Shown: one piece after another, positions 36,473 to 44,833 of the stretch
Layout of the letters: each line of letters starts with the position of its first letter
Numbering within the stretch: the first letter of the stretch is position 1
NCBI GenBank assembly: GCA_018268935.1
Contig: JAFDVS010000013.1
Span: 86,403 to 139,649 of the forward strand
Length of the DNA: 53,247 nt
Reading direction: 5' to 3'
Source: Acidobacteriota bacterium
GTDB lineage: Bacteria > Acidobacteriota > Terriglobia > Bryobacterales > Bryobacteraceae
Notes under the pieces: generated by a model
The model's input: the letters and a program-made list of their open reading frames with translations, nothing else
What the model was told of the DNA's origin: nothing
The model's database searches: none
Made by a program: the position numbers and the translations under genes

Positions 36473-37750
36473 TCAATCCGCCGCCGCGGCCGACTGCAGA
36501 GCATTCAGCTCTTCCGCCCGGTATCCGCCACGCGAACGGAAATACAGGAACAAGCCGGCAAAAACAAAAATCAGAATCACCGGCAACACGCCCACATAGC
36601 GGAACGCCGCAGCCGCGCCCGCCGTGTCGTACCATCCGCCCATCACCGGCAGCACAAACGCCACCGCCAGATTCCCAGTCCCGCCCATGATCGCCAGCAG
36701 CAACGCACCGCCACGAGGAAACAACTCCGAAGTCACGCCCAGCATCGTCGGCCAGAAGTAAGTCTTACCGATCCCGAACAGCGTCGCCGCCAGAAAGGCG
36801 TCCGTGGGCGTCTTCACTCCCCCCAACAAAAACAATCCCGCCGCCGCCAGAATCGCCGACAACGAAAGCAACCCAAAGGGCGAGAATTTGTGCGCCATCG
36901 TCCCGCCAAAGAACCGCAGTACGAACATCAGCCCTGCCGTATAAACCAGAATCAATATCCCCTGCATCCCGGTCAATTGCGTGATCAGCGAGCCTACCCA
37001 TTGGTCGGGCGCCAGTTCCGTGGCCGCCGTCATCCACATGCAAACCCACAGCAGCAGGAACATCGGGCGCATCGATTCCCGCAGCATCTCCGCTGTGGAG
37101 ACACCCGCGGACACGCGCTCCGTAGCGGGAAAATGCTGCCCCCGGATCAACACCAGATACCCGGCAGCGGGAATCAGAATAGTCCCCAGTTTCACCTGCC
37201 ACCCCAGAGTCTGCAGCCCCGCGCCAACTCCGGCTGCATCCAGTCCCATCATCTTCGTCAGCGCAAACGCAACCAGTCCTCCGCAAATCAACCCGCCCGG
37301 CCACCACGCATGCAGCACGTTCATCTTGTGCGTCTTGTCGTGGGGATACAGAGTGGCGCACAGCGGATTGATCACACCTTCCACCAAACCCTGCGACAGG
37401 CCCAGAGTCAGCATCCCTCCGTACAAAATCAGAAATCCGGGATCGGTATAAAACGGCGCCACCGGAGCCGACGGGCGCGGAGCCAGCACGATCGCCGCCA
37501 CCGCCGCTATATATCCCCAGGCGGAAATCGCCAGCAGCCGCCGCATTCCAAAGAAATCCACCAGCGACCCGCCGATCAGAATCGACACAGTGAATCCCCA
37601 AAACGCAGGGCTCAGAATGAATCCAATCTGCTCTTTGTTCAGCTTGAAGTCGGCCCCCAAGGCGTCCAGTATGTCGCCGCGAATGGAAAACACCATCGAC
37701 GTGGTGACCAGCGCCATACAACTGGCCAGGAACAATCGCCCAGGATTCAT
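36473..37750 (-). CDS. MFS transporter (sugar-type)
   Basis: The 425-residue, 12-helix protein starts at the ATG at 37750 (MNPGRLFLASCMALVTTSMVF); a longer frame adds 15 residues of no obvious value. Loop motifs LVDFFGMRRLLA and YFWPTMLGVTSELFPRGGALL fit the FucP/sugar-permease-like branch of the major facilitator superfamily. On the minus strand TATACT lies exactly 7 bases before the ATG. The gene is divergent from the acetyltransferase gene and convergent with the interrupted oxidoreductase. Confidence 0.85.
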   Translation of the reverse strand: MNPGRLFLASCMALVTTSMVFSIRGDILDALGADFKLNKEQIGFILSPAFWGFTVSILIGGSLVDFFGMRRLLAISAWGYIAAVAAIVLAPRPSAPVAPFYTDPGFLILYGGMLTLGLSQGLVEGVINPLCATLYPHDKTHKMNVLHAWWPGGLICGGLVAFALTKMMGLDAAGVGAGLQTLGWQVKLGTILIPAAGYLVLIRGQHFPATERVSAGVSTAEMLRESMRPMFLLLWVCMWMTAATELAPDQWVGSLITQLTGMQGILILVYTAGLMFVLRFFGGTMAHKFSPFGLLSLSAILAAAGLFLLGGVKTPTDAFLAATLFGIGKTYFWPTMLGVTSELFPRGGALLLAIMGGTGNLAVAFVLPVMGGWYDTAGAAAAFRYVGVLPVILIFVFAGLFLYFRSRGGYRAEELNALQSAAAAD

Positions 37751-37757
37751 GAGAGGC

Positions 37758-37763
37758 AGTATA
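37758..37763 (-). promoter_or_regulatory. Candidate -10 element of the sugar-type MFS gene
   Basis: TATACT on the minus strand, 7 bases before the ATG at 37750, with no ribosome-binding site between. This fits a leaderless transcript. Confidence 0.45.
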
Positions 37764-37780
37764 TATCCTCGCGCGCCCGC

Positions 37781-37786
37781 TATGCT
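37781..37786 (+). promoter_or_regulatory. Candidate -10 element of the acetyltransferase gene
   Basis: TATGCT lies 8 bases before the ATG at 37795 and is close to the divergent -10 of the MFS gene. No ribosome-binding site lies between it and the start codon. Confidence 0.35.
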
Positions 37787-37794
37787 GGTAAACA

Positions 37795-38289
37795 ATGGTT
37801 GAGTTACGAAGGGCTACGAGAGGCGATCTGCCATTTCTGATGGCGCTCGAGGAACGCACCTGCGCCGAGGGATTCACCGGCGCTGACCCCTTGGAAGATC
37901 ACGAACGCTGCCTGGAAGACGCGGACTTCGGCTATTGGATCGTGGAACACGAAGGCCACGCCGCGGGCTTCGCTATCCTCTCCGGGCTGGCCAATGAAAA
38001 TCGCGCCATCCTCATCAAGCGGATTGCCATGGCCGCACCCGGCAATGGCCTCGGTCGCGAGGCAATGCGCCTCATCCTCCGCCTGTCCTTCCTCACCTTC
38101 CACGCTCACCGCGTGTGGCTCGACGTATACCCCGAAAACGAACGGGCGCGCCGCGTCTACCGTGCGCTCGGCTTTCAGGAGGAAGGCATCATGCGCGATT
38201 GCATTCTCACCGATAGCGGCTACCGGTCGCTCATCCTCATGTCCCTGCTGGAAAACGAACCCGGCGCCCGCGAGGTGATCCATGCCTAA
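37795..38289 (+). CDS. GNAT-family N-acetyltransferase
   Basis: The 164-residue protein has the GNAT fold order: LRRATRGDLPFLMALEE at the start, a central sheet (YWIVEHEGHAAGFAIL), an acetyl-CoA-binding loop (GNGLGREAMRLIL) and the C-terminal VYPENERARRVYRALGFQEEG. This is typical of the RimJ/RimL-like group. The substrate is unknown. Its stop overlaps the start of the DUF2721 gene by 8 bases, so the two are co-translated. Confidence 0.92.
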   Translation: MVELRRATRGDLPFLMALEERTCAEGFTGADPLEDHERCLEDADFGYWIVEHEGHAAGFAILSGLANENRAILIKRIAMAAPGNGLGREAMRLILRLSFLTFHAHRVWLDVYPENERARRVYRALGFQEEGIMRDCILTDSGYRSLILMSLLENEPGAREVIHA

Positions 38290-38800
38290 CCCGTTCATCC
38301 CCACGCAAACCGTCGACACCCTGGCCGAAGCACTGGCTGTGCTCACCGCAATGATCACCCCAGCATTGTTGCTCTCGGCCTCGGGCACGTTCGTTCTCTC
38401 CACATCCATCCGGCTGGGCCGCGTGGTGGACCGCGTGCGCGCCATCGCCGATCGCATGGACCAGATGATGCATGAAACGCACCTGGAGATGCTCGAAGAG
38501 CGCAAAGCAATGCTCATGGACCAGATGCGCCTGCTCAGCCGCCGCGCCACCGTGCTCCAGCGCGCCATCACCGTGTTCTATATCGCCTCCGGCCTCTTCG
38601 TGCTCACCAGCGTCGCCATCGGCCTCGACGCCCTCTTCAATCGCGGCGGCCTGCACTGGCTCCCGGTGGCGTTGGGAATCAGCGGCGCATTCTGCCTGCT
38701 CTACGGATCGTGGTTGCTCATCGGCGAAGCCCGCGGCGCGGTCAACGGCCTGCGCGACGAAATGCGTTTCCTCAACCGCCTAGTCGATCATTCCCGCTAA
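38282..38800 (+). CDS. DUF2721 family membrane protein
   Basis: The 172-residue protein has a membrane helix near 20-42 (LTAMITPALLLSASGTFVLS), a cytoplasmic coiled region with SIRLGRVVDRVRAIADRM and LLSRRATVLQRAI, and two closely spaced helices (about 98-145). This order matches the DUF2721 family of unknown function. It is coupled to the upstream acetyltransferase. Confidence 0.8.
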   Translation: MPNPFIPTQTVDTLAEALAVLTAMITPALLLSASGTFVLSTSIRLGRVVDRVRAIADRMDQMMHETHLEMLEERKAMLMDQMRLLSRRATVLQRAITVFYIASGLFVLTSVAIGLDALFNRGGLHWLPVALGISGAFCLLYGSWLLIGEARGAVNGLRDEMRFLNRLVDHSR

Positions 38801-38809
38801 ATCCGCGGT

Positions 38810-39682
38810 TCACTTCACCGCTGAGGCGCCTGGGGTCATGCTCAGAGACTCATAATACAGCTCGATCCGATACGAGCTTGCCCCTTTCGACATCGACACC
38901 ATCCCCATATTATTGAGGGTCAATAGAAAATAGGGGCTGCCGGAACCTGCGCCGAGAAATTCGATGGTGCCGTTCTTCAAGATGGATTGCGTCTTCCTCG
39001 GATTCAAGCTGTCCTCACTCCACTTCAGGAATTCCTTGCCGTACCCCAGCGGGAGTTCGATGATGACGTTGGGAAACTCCAGTTTGGTTGGAACAAGAGC
39101 CGGGAAGCGATCGCTACCCGTATAGTGCGACTTGAACCCCTGTTTCACTCTGATTCCCTTGATCGCGCTGATCTGCGCGCAATCGGTGTGCAGCCCGTCG
39201 ATCGACATCCGAAAATGGTTCACGCTCCACGCCTTCGGCAAGCTGGATGCATATACCCCAAGGTTACTCACAGCCTTCCCGCTGAGCCTCACCCGTTCCG
39301 GCTGCACCACTACTTTGAGCATCGCCTCCTTCGAGGAAGACCGGTCCAGATCCGGAAACTCGACGTACGTCACCAACGCATCGGCAAACTCCTGCATGCG
39401 TAAGGGCTTGGAATGAGTGTCCAGTTGTATCAAAACACCATTCCTGCGCATATAGGTTTTCGAGTTCACAGCGCCCCCGATCCACGTATAGAAGTCCTTG
39501 GACATGCCGGTTCCCACCCGGAGAATCATCGGCTCAATGTCAAGCGAGCCGCTGTGGTCCAATCGGGAGTGACTCCCCAAACCGTCATCCTCCACTACCG
39601 CTCGCTTCCGCAGGCCTCCCTCCGCGGAGAACATTCTGCCCGCCAGACGGCCCTCCAGTTCCAGGACAAAACGTTGCTCCAT
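38810..39682 (-). CDS. Orphan phage tail tube (gp19)-like protein, duplicated domain
   Basis: The 290-residue protein appears to contain two copies of a gp19-type tail-tube fold. The first half has RFVLELEGRLAGRMFSAEGG, VGTGMSKDFYTWI and ALVTYVEFPDLDRSS. The second has FRMSIDGLHTDCAQISAIKG and KLEFPNVIIELPLGYGKEF. Similar two-domain tail-type proteins occur in contractile injection systems, but no other tail genes lie here. A clear AAAGGAA ribosome-binding site precedes the ATG. The assignment is by pattern only; a secreted or uncharacterised family remains possible. Confidence 0.45.
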   Translation of the reverse strand: MEQRFVLELEGRLAGRMFSAEGGLRKRAVVEDDGLGSHSRLDHSGSLDIEPMILRVGTGMSKDFYTWIGGAVNSKTYMRRNGVLIQLDTHSKPLRMQEFADALVTYVEFPDLDRSSSKEAMLKVVVQPERVRLSGKAVSNLGVYASSLPKAWSVNHFRMSIDGLHTDCAQISAIKGIRVKQGFKSHYTGSDRFPALVPTKLEFPNVIIELPLGYGKEFLKWSEDSLNPRKTQSILKNGTIEFLGAGSGSPYFLLTLNNMGMVSMSKGASSYRIELYYESLSMTPGASAVK

Positions 39683-39736
39683 TTGAGTTCCTTTCCGCCC
39701 CTAAGGCGCCCGTCCGCTCTCAATCTATAAACGGAA

Positions 39737-40990
39737 TCAAGAGCCGGAACCTGTCAAAGGCGTTGGGGCGAGTTCTTCAGAAGCATCAATCTGAAGCCAC
39801 AGTGCCGCGCCAAGCAACAACGCCGCGGCCATCGGAACAAACGGAGCTTCATAGCTGCCGGTGCTCTTCACGATGTATCCGTACAAAACAGACCCTAGAA
39901 GCCCGCCGGCCTGTGCCGCCGTATTGAGCAGCCCGCCCATCGCACCCGCGTACTTGTGCCCGATATCCAGCAACACCCCGAACACCCCTGCCTGCTGAAA
40001 CGTGATCGCCCCATATACCAGCGCCAGAAACACCACGGTCAGAGCCTGACCCCGCGTCATCATCGCCGCCACGGTGAACACCCCAGCCGCGCACAGCGAC
40101 ACCACCCCCAGCGCGCGCCGCCCCGCTTTCGCCCCCATCCTCCGCACCAGATAGTCGCTCAGCACCCCGCCCAGCATGGTGGACACCGCCGCAATCACAA
40201 ACGGCAGCGCCGACATCCACAGCTTTCCTTCACTGAAGCCGCGCGCTTTCACCAGAAATGTGTGGAACCAGGTCTGGAAAAAATTGAACACATAGGCATA
40301 GCAGGCCACCGTCACGCAGGTGGCCAGCACACTACGGCTGCGCAAAGCCACGCCCCACGGCAGACGGTGAGCCTTGCCCGGCATCGGCGGCTCCACCGCT
40401 TCCAACTCTTCCCGGCTCACCCCCTTCATCTCCGATGGCGAATCGCGAAACCACCAGTACCACACCGCCGCCCAAACCACGCCCAGGATGCCGAACACGA
40501 AGAACGAGGCTCGCCACCCAAACCGCGTCTGTATCGGGATGGCCAGCAGCGGCGCCAGTCCGCCCCCCACCTGCGCCGCCATCAACGTGACCGCGGATAT
40601 CGTCGCCCGCTGCGTAACAGGAAACCAGCGCGCCACCACCACCGACGAGTTGGGGAACGCTCCCGCTTCCCCCGCCCCAAAGCAGAACCGGATCACCAGC
40701 AGCAGATAGTAATTCGATACCGCCCCGGTGAACATCGTGAACGCCGACCACCACAGCACAATCCGCGTCAATACGCGCCGCGGCCCGATGCGGTCCCCCA
40801 TCATTCCCGATGGAATCTCAAACAGGCAGTAGGCCAGCGTGAACATCCCCGTCACCCAGCCCCACCCCACAGGGTCGATGTTCAGTTCCGCCTGTATCCG
40901 CGGCGCCGCCACCGAAATACATACCCGGTCCAGATAGGTGATCGCGAACAGCAGAAAGAGCAGGGCCAGAACACGGTTGCGGTGCGTCAT
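39737..40990 (-). CDS. MFS transporter, anion:cation symporter type
   Basis: The 417-residue, 12-helix protein begins RNRVLALLFLLFAITYLDRVCISVAAP and has MMGDRIGPRRVLTRIVLWWSAFT and FCFGAGEAGAFPNSSVVVARWFP, the signature regions of the ACS branch, which imports organic anions such as hexuronates, glucarate and phthalate. Its ATG is 74 bases from the start codon of the divergent NRAMP-like gene. No enzyme gene is attached, so the substrate is unclear. Confidence 0.9.
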   Translation of the reverse strand: MTHRNRVLALLFLLFAITYLDRVCISVAAPRIQAELNIDPVGWGWVTGMFTLAYCLFEIPSGMMGDRIGPRRVLTRIVLWWSAFTMFTGAVSNYYLLLVIRFCFGAGEAGAFPNSSVVVARWFPVTQRATISAVTLMAAQVGGGLAPLLAIPIQTRFGWRASFFVFGILGVVWAAVWYWWFRDSPSEMKGVSREELEAVEPPMPGKAHRLPWGVALRSRSVLATCVTVACYAYVFNFFQTWFHTFLVKARGFSEGKLWMSALPFVIAAVSTMLGGVLSDYLVRRMGAKAGRRALGVVSLCAAGVFTVAAMMTRGQALTVVFLALVYGAITFQQAGVFGVLLDIGHKYAGAMGGLLNTAAQAGGLLGSVLYGYIVKSTGSYEAPFVPMAAALLLGAALWLQIDASEELAPTPLTGSGS

Positions 40991-41064
40991 GAGTTCGTTG
41001 GGGTCCCGCTATTCTCTCACAGCAAGTGAGACGCGCGAGCGAAACCTGCGATAGCATAGCGGAG

Positions 41065-42453
41065 ATGTCCACAACCGCACCGGCCAAGCAGACGGACCAG
41101 AATGCTGTGTACGATCCCTACGCCTTTCACACGGCGGATATAGAACAACCGCCGCAAACTTTCGGCGGTATGCTGCGCCGCATCGGCCCGGGCATGATTC
41201 TCTCCGCTTCCATCGTCGGCTCAGGAGAATTGATCGCCACCACCACCCTCGGCGCCGAGGTCGGCTACGTCGCCCTCTGGGTCATCCTCATCAGTTGCTT
41301 CATCAAACCCTTCGTGCAATCGGAACTGGGACGCTATTCCATCGCCACCGGCGAAACCGGCCTCGCCGGCTTTAACCACGTCCCCGGCCCGAAGGCCGGC
41401 GTCAACTGGATCGTCTGGGCCTGGGCCTTCATGGTCATCATGACCCTCTTCCAAATCGGCGCCATGTTCGCCGGCGTAGCCCAGGTGCTGAATCAACTAA
41501 TGCCCAGCATTTCCGTCAACCTCTGGGTCCCTGGTCTGGCCATCGTCACCTTGTTCCTTCTCCTCGGCGGCGGCTACGAACGCGTGGAAAAACTGGCCAC
41601 CATCAAGGTCGGCCTGTTCACCATGCTCACCTTCATGTGCGCCATGATGCTCACCGTCAAGCCCGAATTCTTCAATTGGAATGAATTGGGGCGCGGCCTC
41701 AGCTTTCAATTACCCCCCGCCGGATTGGCCAGCGCCATCGCCGTGTTCGGCATCACCGGCGTCGGCGCAGCCGAGCTCTTCATGTATCCCTACTGGTGCG
41801 TCGAAAAAGGCTATGCCCGTTACACCGGCCCCGCCGACGGCACCGAAGCCTGGAAGCAGCGCGCCAACGGTTGGGTCGCCGTGATGAACCTCGATATCAT
41901 CGCCTCCATGGTCATCTACACGGTGGCCACCATCGCCTTCTACCTGCTGGGCGCCGGAGTCCTTCACTCCCAGGGTCTTGTTCCCGCCTCCAAAGACATG
42001 ATCCCCGTCCTCAGCAAAATGTATACCCAAACCCTGGGCGGATGGTCGGTGTGGCTGTTCTACGCCGGCGCCATCGCCACCCTCTACGGCACCATCTTCG
42101 CCGCCACCGCCGCCAATTCCCGCGTCTTCGCCGACATGGCCAGGCTCCTCGGCTTCTTCCCCGCCGGCGATTACGCCGCCCGCGTCCGCTACCGCAACGG
42201 ATTCGTCTGGGCCCTCGTCCTGATCGCTGTCGCCTTCTTCTACGGCGTCCAATCCCCCGTCTGGATGGTCAAACTCGGCGGCATCTGCCAGGCTGCCATG
42301 CTTCCCGTTATCGCCATCGGCGCCCTGTACTTACGCTTTAAACGTATGCCGCAAGAAGTGCGCCCCGGTGCCTTGATGACAGGGGCCCTCGTAGTTTCCA
42401 GCTCAGTAATTATACTCGTTATGGCTTACTACGCTTTTCTCACCGGGCACTAA
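41065..42453 (+). CDS. NRAMP-related transporter lacking the canonical metal-site motifs
   Basis: The 462-residue protein has about 11 membrane helices and NRAMP-like sequence (IGPGMILSASIVGSGELIATTTLGAEVGY). The first-helix DPGN motif of true Mn/Fe transporters is replaced by ASIVGSGE, and the helix-6 MPH motif is missing (GAAELFMYPYW). This is the divergent NRAMP-related group, and its substrate is probably not Mn or Fe. The ATG at 41065 was chosen over an upstream ATG that adds 13 residues without family similarity. A strong terminator lies about 145 bases downstream. Confidence 0.85.
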   Translation: MSTTAPAKQTDQNAVYDPYAFHTADIEQPPQTFGGMLRRIGPGMILSASIVGSGELIATTTLGAEVGYVALWVILISCFIKPFVQSELGRYSIATGETGLAGFNHVPGPKAGVNWIVWAWAFMVIMTLFQIGAMFAGVAQVLNQLMPSISVNLWVPGLAIVTLFLLLGGGYERVEKLATIKVGLFTMLTFMCAMMLTVKPEFFNWNELGRGLSFQLPPAGLASAIAVFGITGVGAAELFMYPYWCVEKGYARYTGPADGTEAWKQRANGWVAVMNLDIIASMVIYTVATIAFYLLGAGVLHSQGLVPASKDMIPVLSKMYTQTLGGWSVWLFYAGAIATLYGTIFAATAANSRVFADMARLLGFFPAGDYAARVRYRNGFVWALVLIAVAFFYGVQSPVWMVKLGGICQAAMLPVIAIGALYLRFKRMPQEVRPGALMTGALVVSSSVIILVMAYYAFLTGH

Positions 42454-42470
42454 ATATTTTTCAGAACTAC

Positions 42471-42499
42471 TGTACACGCCGTCCGTGTTTAGGTATATC
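42471..42499 (+). promoter_or_regulatory. Candidate promoter of the structured small RNA
   Basis: TGTACA (42471-42476) and TATATC (42494-42499) are spaced by 17 bases. Each matches the sigma-70 consensus in 4 of 6 positions. The predicted start is near 42506. Confidence 0.4.
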
Positions 42500-42505
42500 A
42501 TTGAT

Positions 42506-42638
42506 CCAATAACCGCAACCCAAGATGTGTGTGCGCAGGCCTCGCCTGTGCATATCGCGGAATGGGAGGTCCCTGCATGGTGACATGTGGGAAGACCGGC
42601 CGGTGAGTATCTTCCTCCGAGTACTCACCGGCTTTTTT
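42506..42638 (+). ncRNA. Candidate structured small RNA
   Basis: The stretch between the convergent NRAMP-like and FAD genes folds into three strong hairpins on the plus strand. Arms 42529-42540 and 42544-42555 pair over 12 positions (3 G-U). 42568-42579 pairs with 42584-42597 around a GUGA tetraloop with an AA bulge. The last hairpin is the terminator. CCGC (42513-42516)/GCGG (42557-42560) and CCCA (42519-42522)/UGGG (42563-42566) could pair in crossing order, forming a pseudoknot. It may be an independent sRNA or a structured 3' end of the NRAMP-like mRNA. No known family was recognised. Confidence 0.5.
42599..42638 (+). terminator. Rho-independent terminator
   Basis: A perfect 11-base stem (GCCGGTGAGTA with TACTCACCGGC, 42599-42609 and 42622-42632) with a 12-base loop is followed by six T residues (42633-42638). 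It ends plus-strand transcription of the candidate RNA and of the NRAMP-like gene. Confidence 0.9.
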
Positions 42639-42646
42639 ATTGCTTA

Positions 42647-43630
42647 TCAAGAACTTAGAGACCGCCTCGGCCGCGTCAGCCGGAACAGCCACGGATGCGG
42701 AATGAACCGCTCTGCCCAGTTGGCAATACCCAATCGAATCGATACTCGAAGAACATTCGATACTGCCCTCGGCCCAATCAACATCCATTTACACCTGTTA
42801 CTGTACTCGGCAATACTCTCGCCCTCCGCCGCCGCCCGCCCCGCCATCCGCCCCGTCAGCAGCGCCGAGTAAATCCCCGACCCCGTAAATGGATCAACAA
42901 ATGACAAAGAATCACCCGCATAGTACTCGGTGAATTTAGCACTATTCGCAAATCGGTTTTCGAAAACTAGCGGCCCTACCCGGATCCAATTCCAACGCCG
43001 CTTCATCCCCACCAGCCGCTCCCGCACCGGCGCAATCCCATCCAGATACGCATCCACCTCAAAGCTGTGCTTCGCCAATTCGTGCTCCGGCGCCAGCCCG
43101 CACACATTCGTCATCCCGCCCTCAATCGCGTTCACCCCCACATAGGCGCCGCCCTTCTGGAAGTACAGCGCCATCACGTCCGAAGAAGGTCCGCAGAAAT
43201 GCGCCTTGAACCCAAACAGCCGGGCCCCTTTGGGCGCGGCGCTGTGCCGGCCGGTGGCCATCACCGTCGATCCGCACGGAACTCCCGGTTCGCGATGCAG
43301 CACGCCCCCCAACCCCGTCGCCCGGTTGAGCAGCAGTGCATCCAGCACATAGCGGCTCAACCCATAGGCGGTCTCCGGCAGCAGGCCCACCGATTCGCGC
43401 GATCCGAAGCACAGCATCAGCCGGCGCAACTGCGCGGGCTTTGCCGATTGCCAGTCCACCCCGAACTTCTCCAGGATCTCCGTCGCCTCCGGGCTCACAA
43501 ACTCCCCACACACCTTGTGCCGCGGAAAGCGCGATTTCTCGAACAAATCCACCTCCGCCCCCGCCTGCAAAGCGGAAATCGCCGCCGCCGTACCCGCCGG
43601 TCCCGCGCCGATGACTCTCACTCGCGCCAT
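42647..43630 (-). CDS. FAD-dependent oxidoreductase, geranylgeranyl-reductase-like
   Basis: The 327-residue protein starts at ATG 43630 with RVRVIGAGPAGTAAAISALQAGAEVDLFEKSRFPRHKVCGE, the FAD-binding start of the geranylgeranyl reductase/PHBH-like flavoprotein group. It contains a late GDSLSFVDPFTGSGIYSAL motif. Such enzymes reduce isoprenoid chains or hydroxylate aromatic compounds. A much longer frame upstream is an antisense read of the aminotransferase gene and was rejected. The start codon is 12 bases from that of the divergent aminotransferase gene. Confidence 0.88.
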   Translation of the reverse strand: MARVRVIGAGPAGTAAAISALQAGAEVDLFEKSRFPRHKVCGEFVSPEATEILEKFGVDWQSAKPAQLRRLMLCFGSRESVGLLPETAYGLSRYVLDALLLNRATGLGGVLHREPGVPCGSTVMATGRHSAAPKGARLFGFKAHFCGPSSDVMALYFQKGGAYVGVNAIEGGMTNVCGLAPEHELAKHSFEVDAYLDGIAPVRERLVGMKRRWNWIRVGPLVFENRFANSAKFTEYYAGDSLSFVDPFTGSGIYSALLTGRMAGRAAAEGESIAEYSNRCKWMLIGPRAVSNVLRVSIRLGIANWAERFIPHPWLFRLTRPRRSLSS

Positions 43631-43643
43631 AATAGAAAGTTTA
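43628..43643. promoter_or_regulatory. Overlapping divergent promoters of the FAD and aminotransferase genes
   Basis: Plus strand: CATAAT (43628-43633) lies 9 bases before the ATG at 43643. Minus strand: TAAACT (43638-43643) lies 7 bases before the ATG at 43630. With 12 bases between the start codons, the two polymerase binding sites must overlap. Confidence 0.4.
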
Positions 43644-44827
43644 TGCCCTCGGAAACCGAAGAGTACTATCGCATCCAAAAACTCCCTCCCTACGTCTTTG
43701 CTGTCGTCAACGAAATGAAGGCACGCCTTCGCGCCGCACAGCAGGACGTAGTCGATTTCGGAATGGGAAATCCGGACGGCGCAACGCCGCGCGTGATTGT
43801 CCAAAAGATGGCCGAGGCCGCACGGAACGCTAAGAACCACCGCTATTCCATGTCGCGGGGACTGCCGAACCTGCGGCTGGAAATCTGCAAACGCTATGAA
43901 CGCAACTACGGCGTGCAGCTCAACCCCGAAACCGAAGCCATCTCCACCATCGGCGCCAAGGACGCCCTCGCACACCTGCTGTTCGCCGTCATCGGACCCG
44001 GCGACGCCGTCGTTTCCCCCAACCCCGCTTATCCCATCCACCAGTACGGCGTGATCATGGCCGAAGGCCATGCCTGCATGCTCCCCATGCCCACCCCGGA
44101 AGAGTTTCTCAACCGGCTGGAAGACCTCTACCGCACCGCCACACGGAAGCCGAAGATGATCCTCATCTCCTTCCCTCACAACCCCACCACGCACACCGTC
44201 GAGCTCGACTTCTTCAAAACCGTGATCGGCCTCGCCGCCAAACACGGCTCGATGGTCGTCCATGATTTCGCCTACGCCGACATCTGCTTCGACGGCTATA
44301 AAGCACCCAGCATCCTCCAGGTGGATGGCGCCAAGGAACACGCCGTGGAGATCTTCTCCATGTCGAAAAGCTACAACATGGCCGGCTGGCGCGTCGGCTT
44401 TTGCCTCGGCAACACTCGCATGATCAAGGCCCTCACCCGCATTAAGAGCTACCTCGATTACGGCATCTTCCAGCCTCTGCAGATCGCCTCCATCGTGGCC
44501 TTGCGCGATTGCGAGGAAGAGACGCACAAGATCTGCCACATGTACCAGAAGCGGCGCGACGTGCTTTGCGATGGATTGAACCGCGCCGGTTGGCCCGTCA
44601 CTCCACCCAAAGGATCGATGTTCCTCTGGGCCCAAATCCCCGAGCGCTTCCGCCACCTCGGTTCACTCGAGTTCTCCAAGCTGCTGCTGGAACAATCCCT
44701 CACCGCGGTTTCCCCCGGCATTGGCTTCGGCCCCATGGGCGAAGGCCACGTCCGTTTCGCCTTCATCGAAAATCATCACCGCACACGCCAGGCAATCCGC
44801 AACGTGAAGAAGTTTCTCGCATCATAG
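43643..44827 (+). CDS. Alanine-synthesising aminotransferase, AlaC-like (PLP class I)
   Basis: The 394-residue protein is a fold-type I aminotransferase. Visible are FGMGNPDGATP, NPAYPIHQYG, the cofactor contact VVHDFAYADICFDGY and SKSYNMAGWRVGF with the PLP lysine at 242. Overall it matches the AlaC/YfdZ group, which makes alanine from pyruvate and glutamate. The ATG at 43643 is divergent from the FAD gene. wrbA follows after 6 bases. Confidence 0.85.
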   Translation: MPSETEEYYRIQKLPPYVFAVVNEMKARLRAAQQDVVDFGMGNPDGATPRVIVQKMAEAARNAKNHRYSMSRGLPNLRLEICKRYERNYGVQLNPETEAISTIGAKDALAHLLFAVIGPGDAVVSPNPAYPIHQYGVIMAEGHACMLPMPTPEEFLNRLEDLYRTATRKPKMILISFPHNPTTHTVELDFFKTVIGLAAKHGSMVVHDFAYADICFDGYKAPSILQVDGAKEHAVEIFSMSKSYNMAGWRVGFCLGNTRMIKALTRIKSYLDYGIFQPLQIASIVALRDCEEETHKICHMYQKRRDVLCDGLNRAGWPVTPPKGSMFLWAQIPERFRHLGSLEFSKLLLEQSLTAVSPGIGFGPMGEGHVRFAFIENHHRTRQAIRNVKKFLAS

Positions 44828-44833
44828 TAATCC

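Noticed and set aside
42506..42638. Identity as SRP RNA, 6S RNA, GEMM riboswitch or twister ribozyme
   Set aside because: The SRP GGAA apical loop, the 6S open bubble and the GEMM core were not found. A few twister-like bases (CCCAAG, GGGAGG) occur but the full arrangement could not be shown.
42647..44656. 669-codon version of the FAD reductase
   Set aside because: The first ~340 codons are an antisense read of the aminotransferase gene; the family sequence begins at the ATG at 43630.
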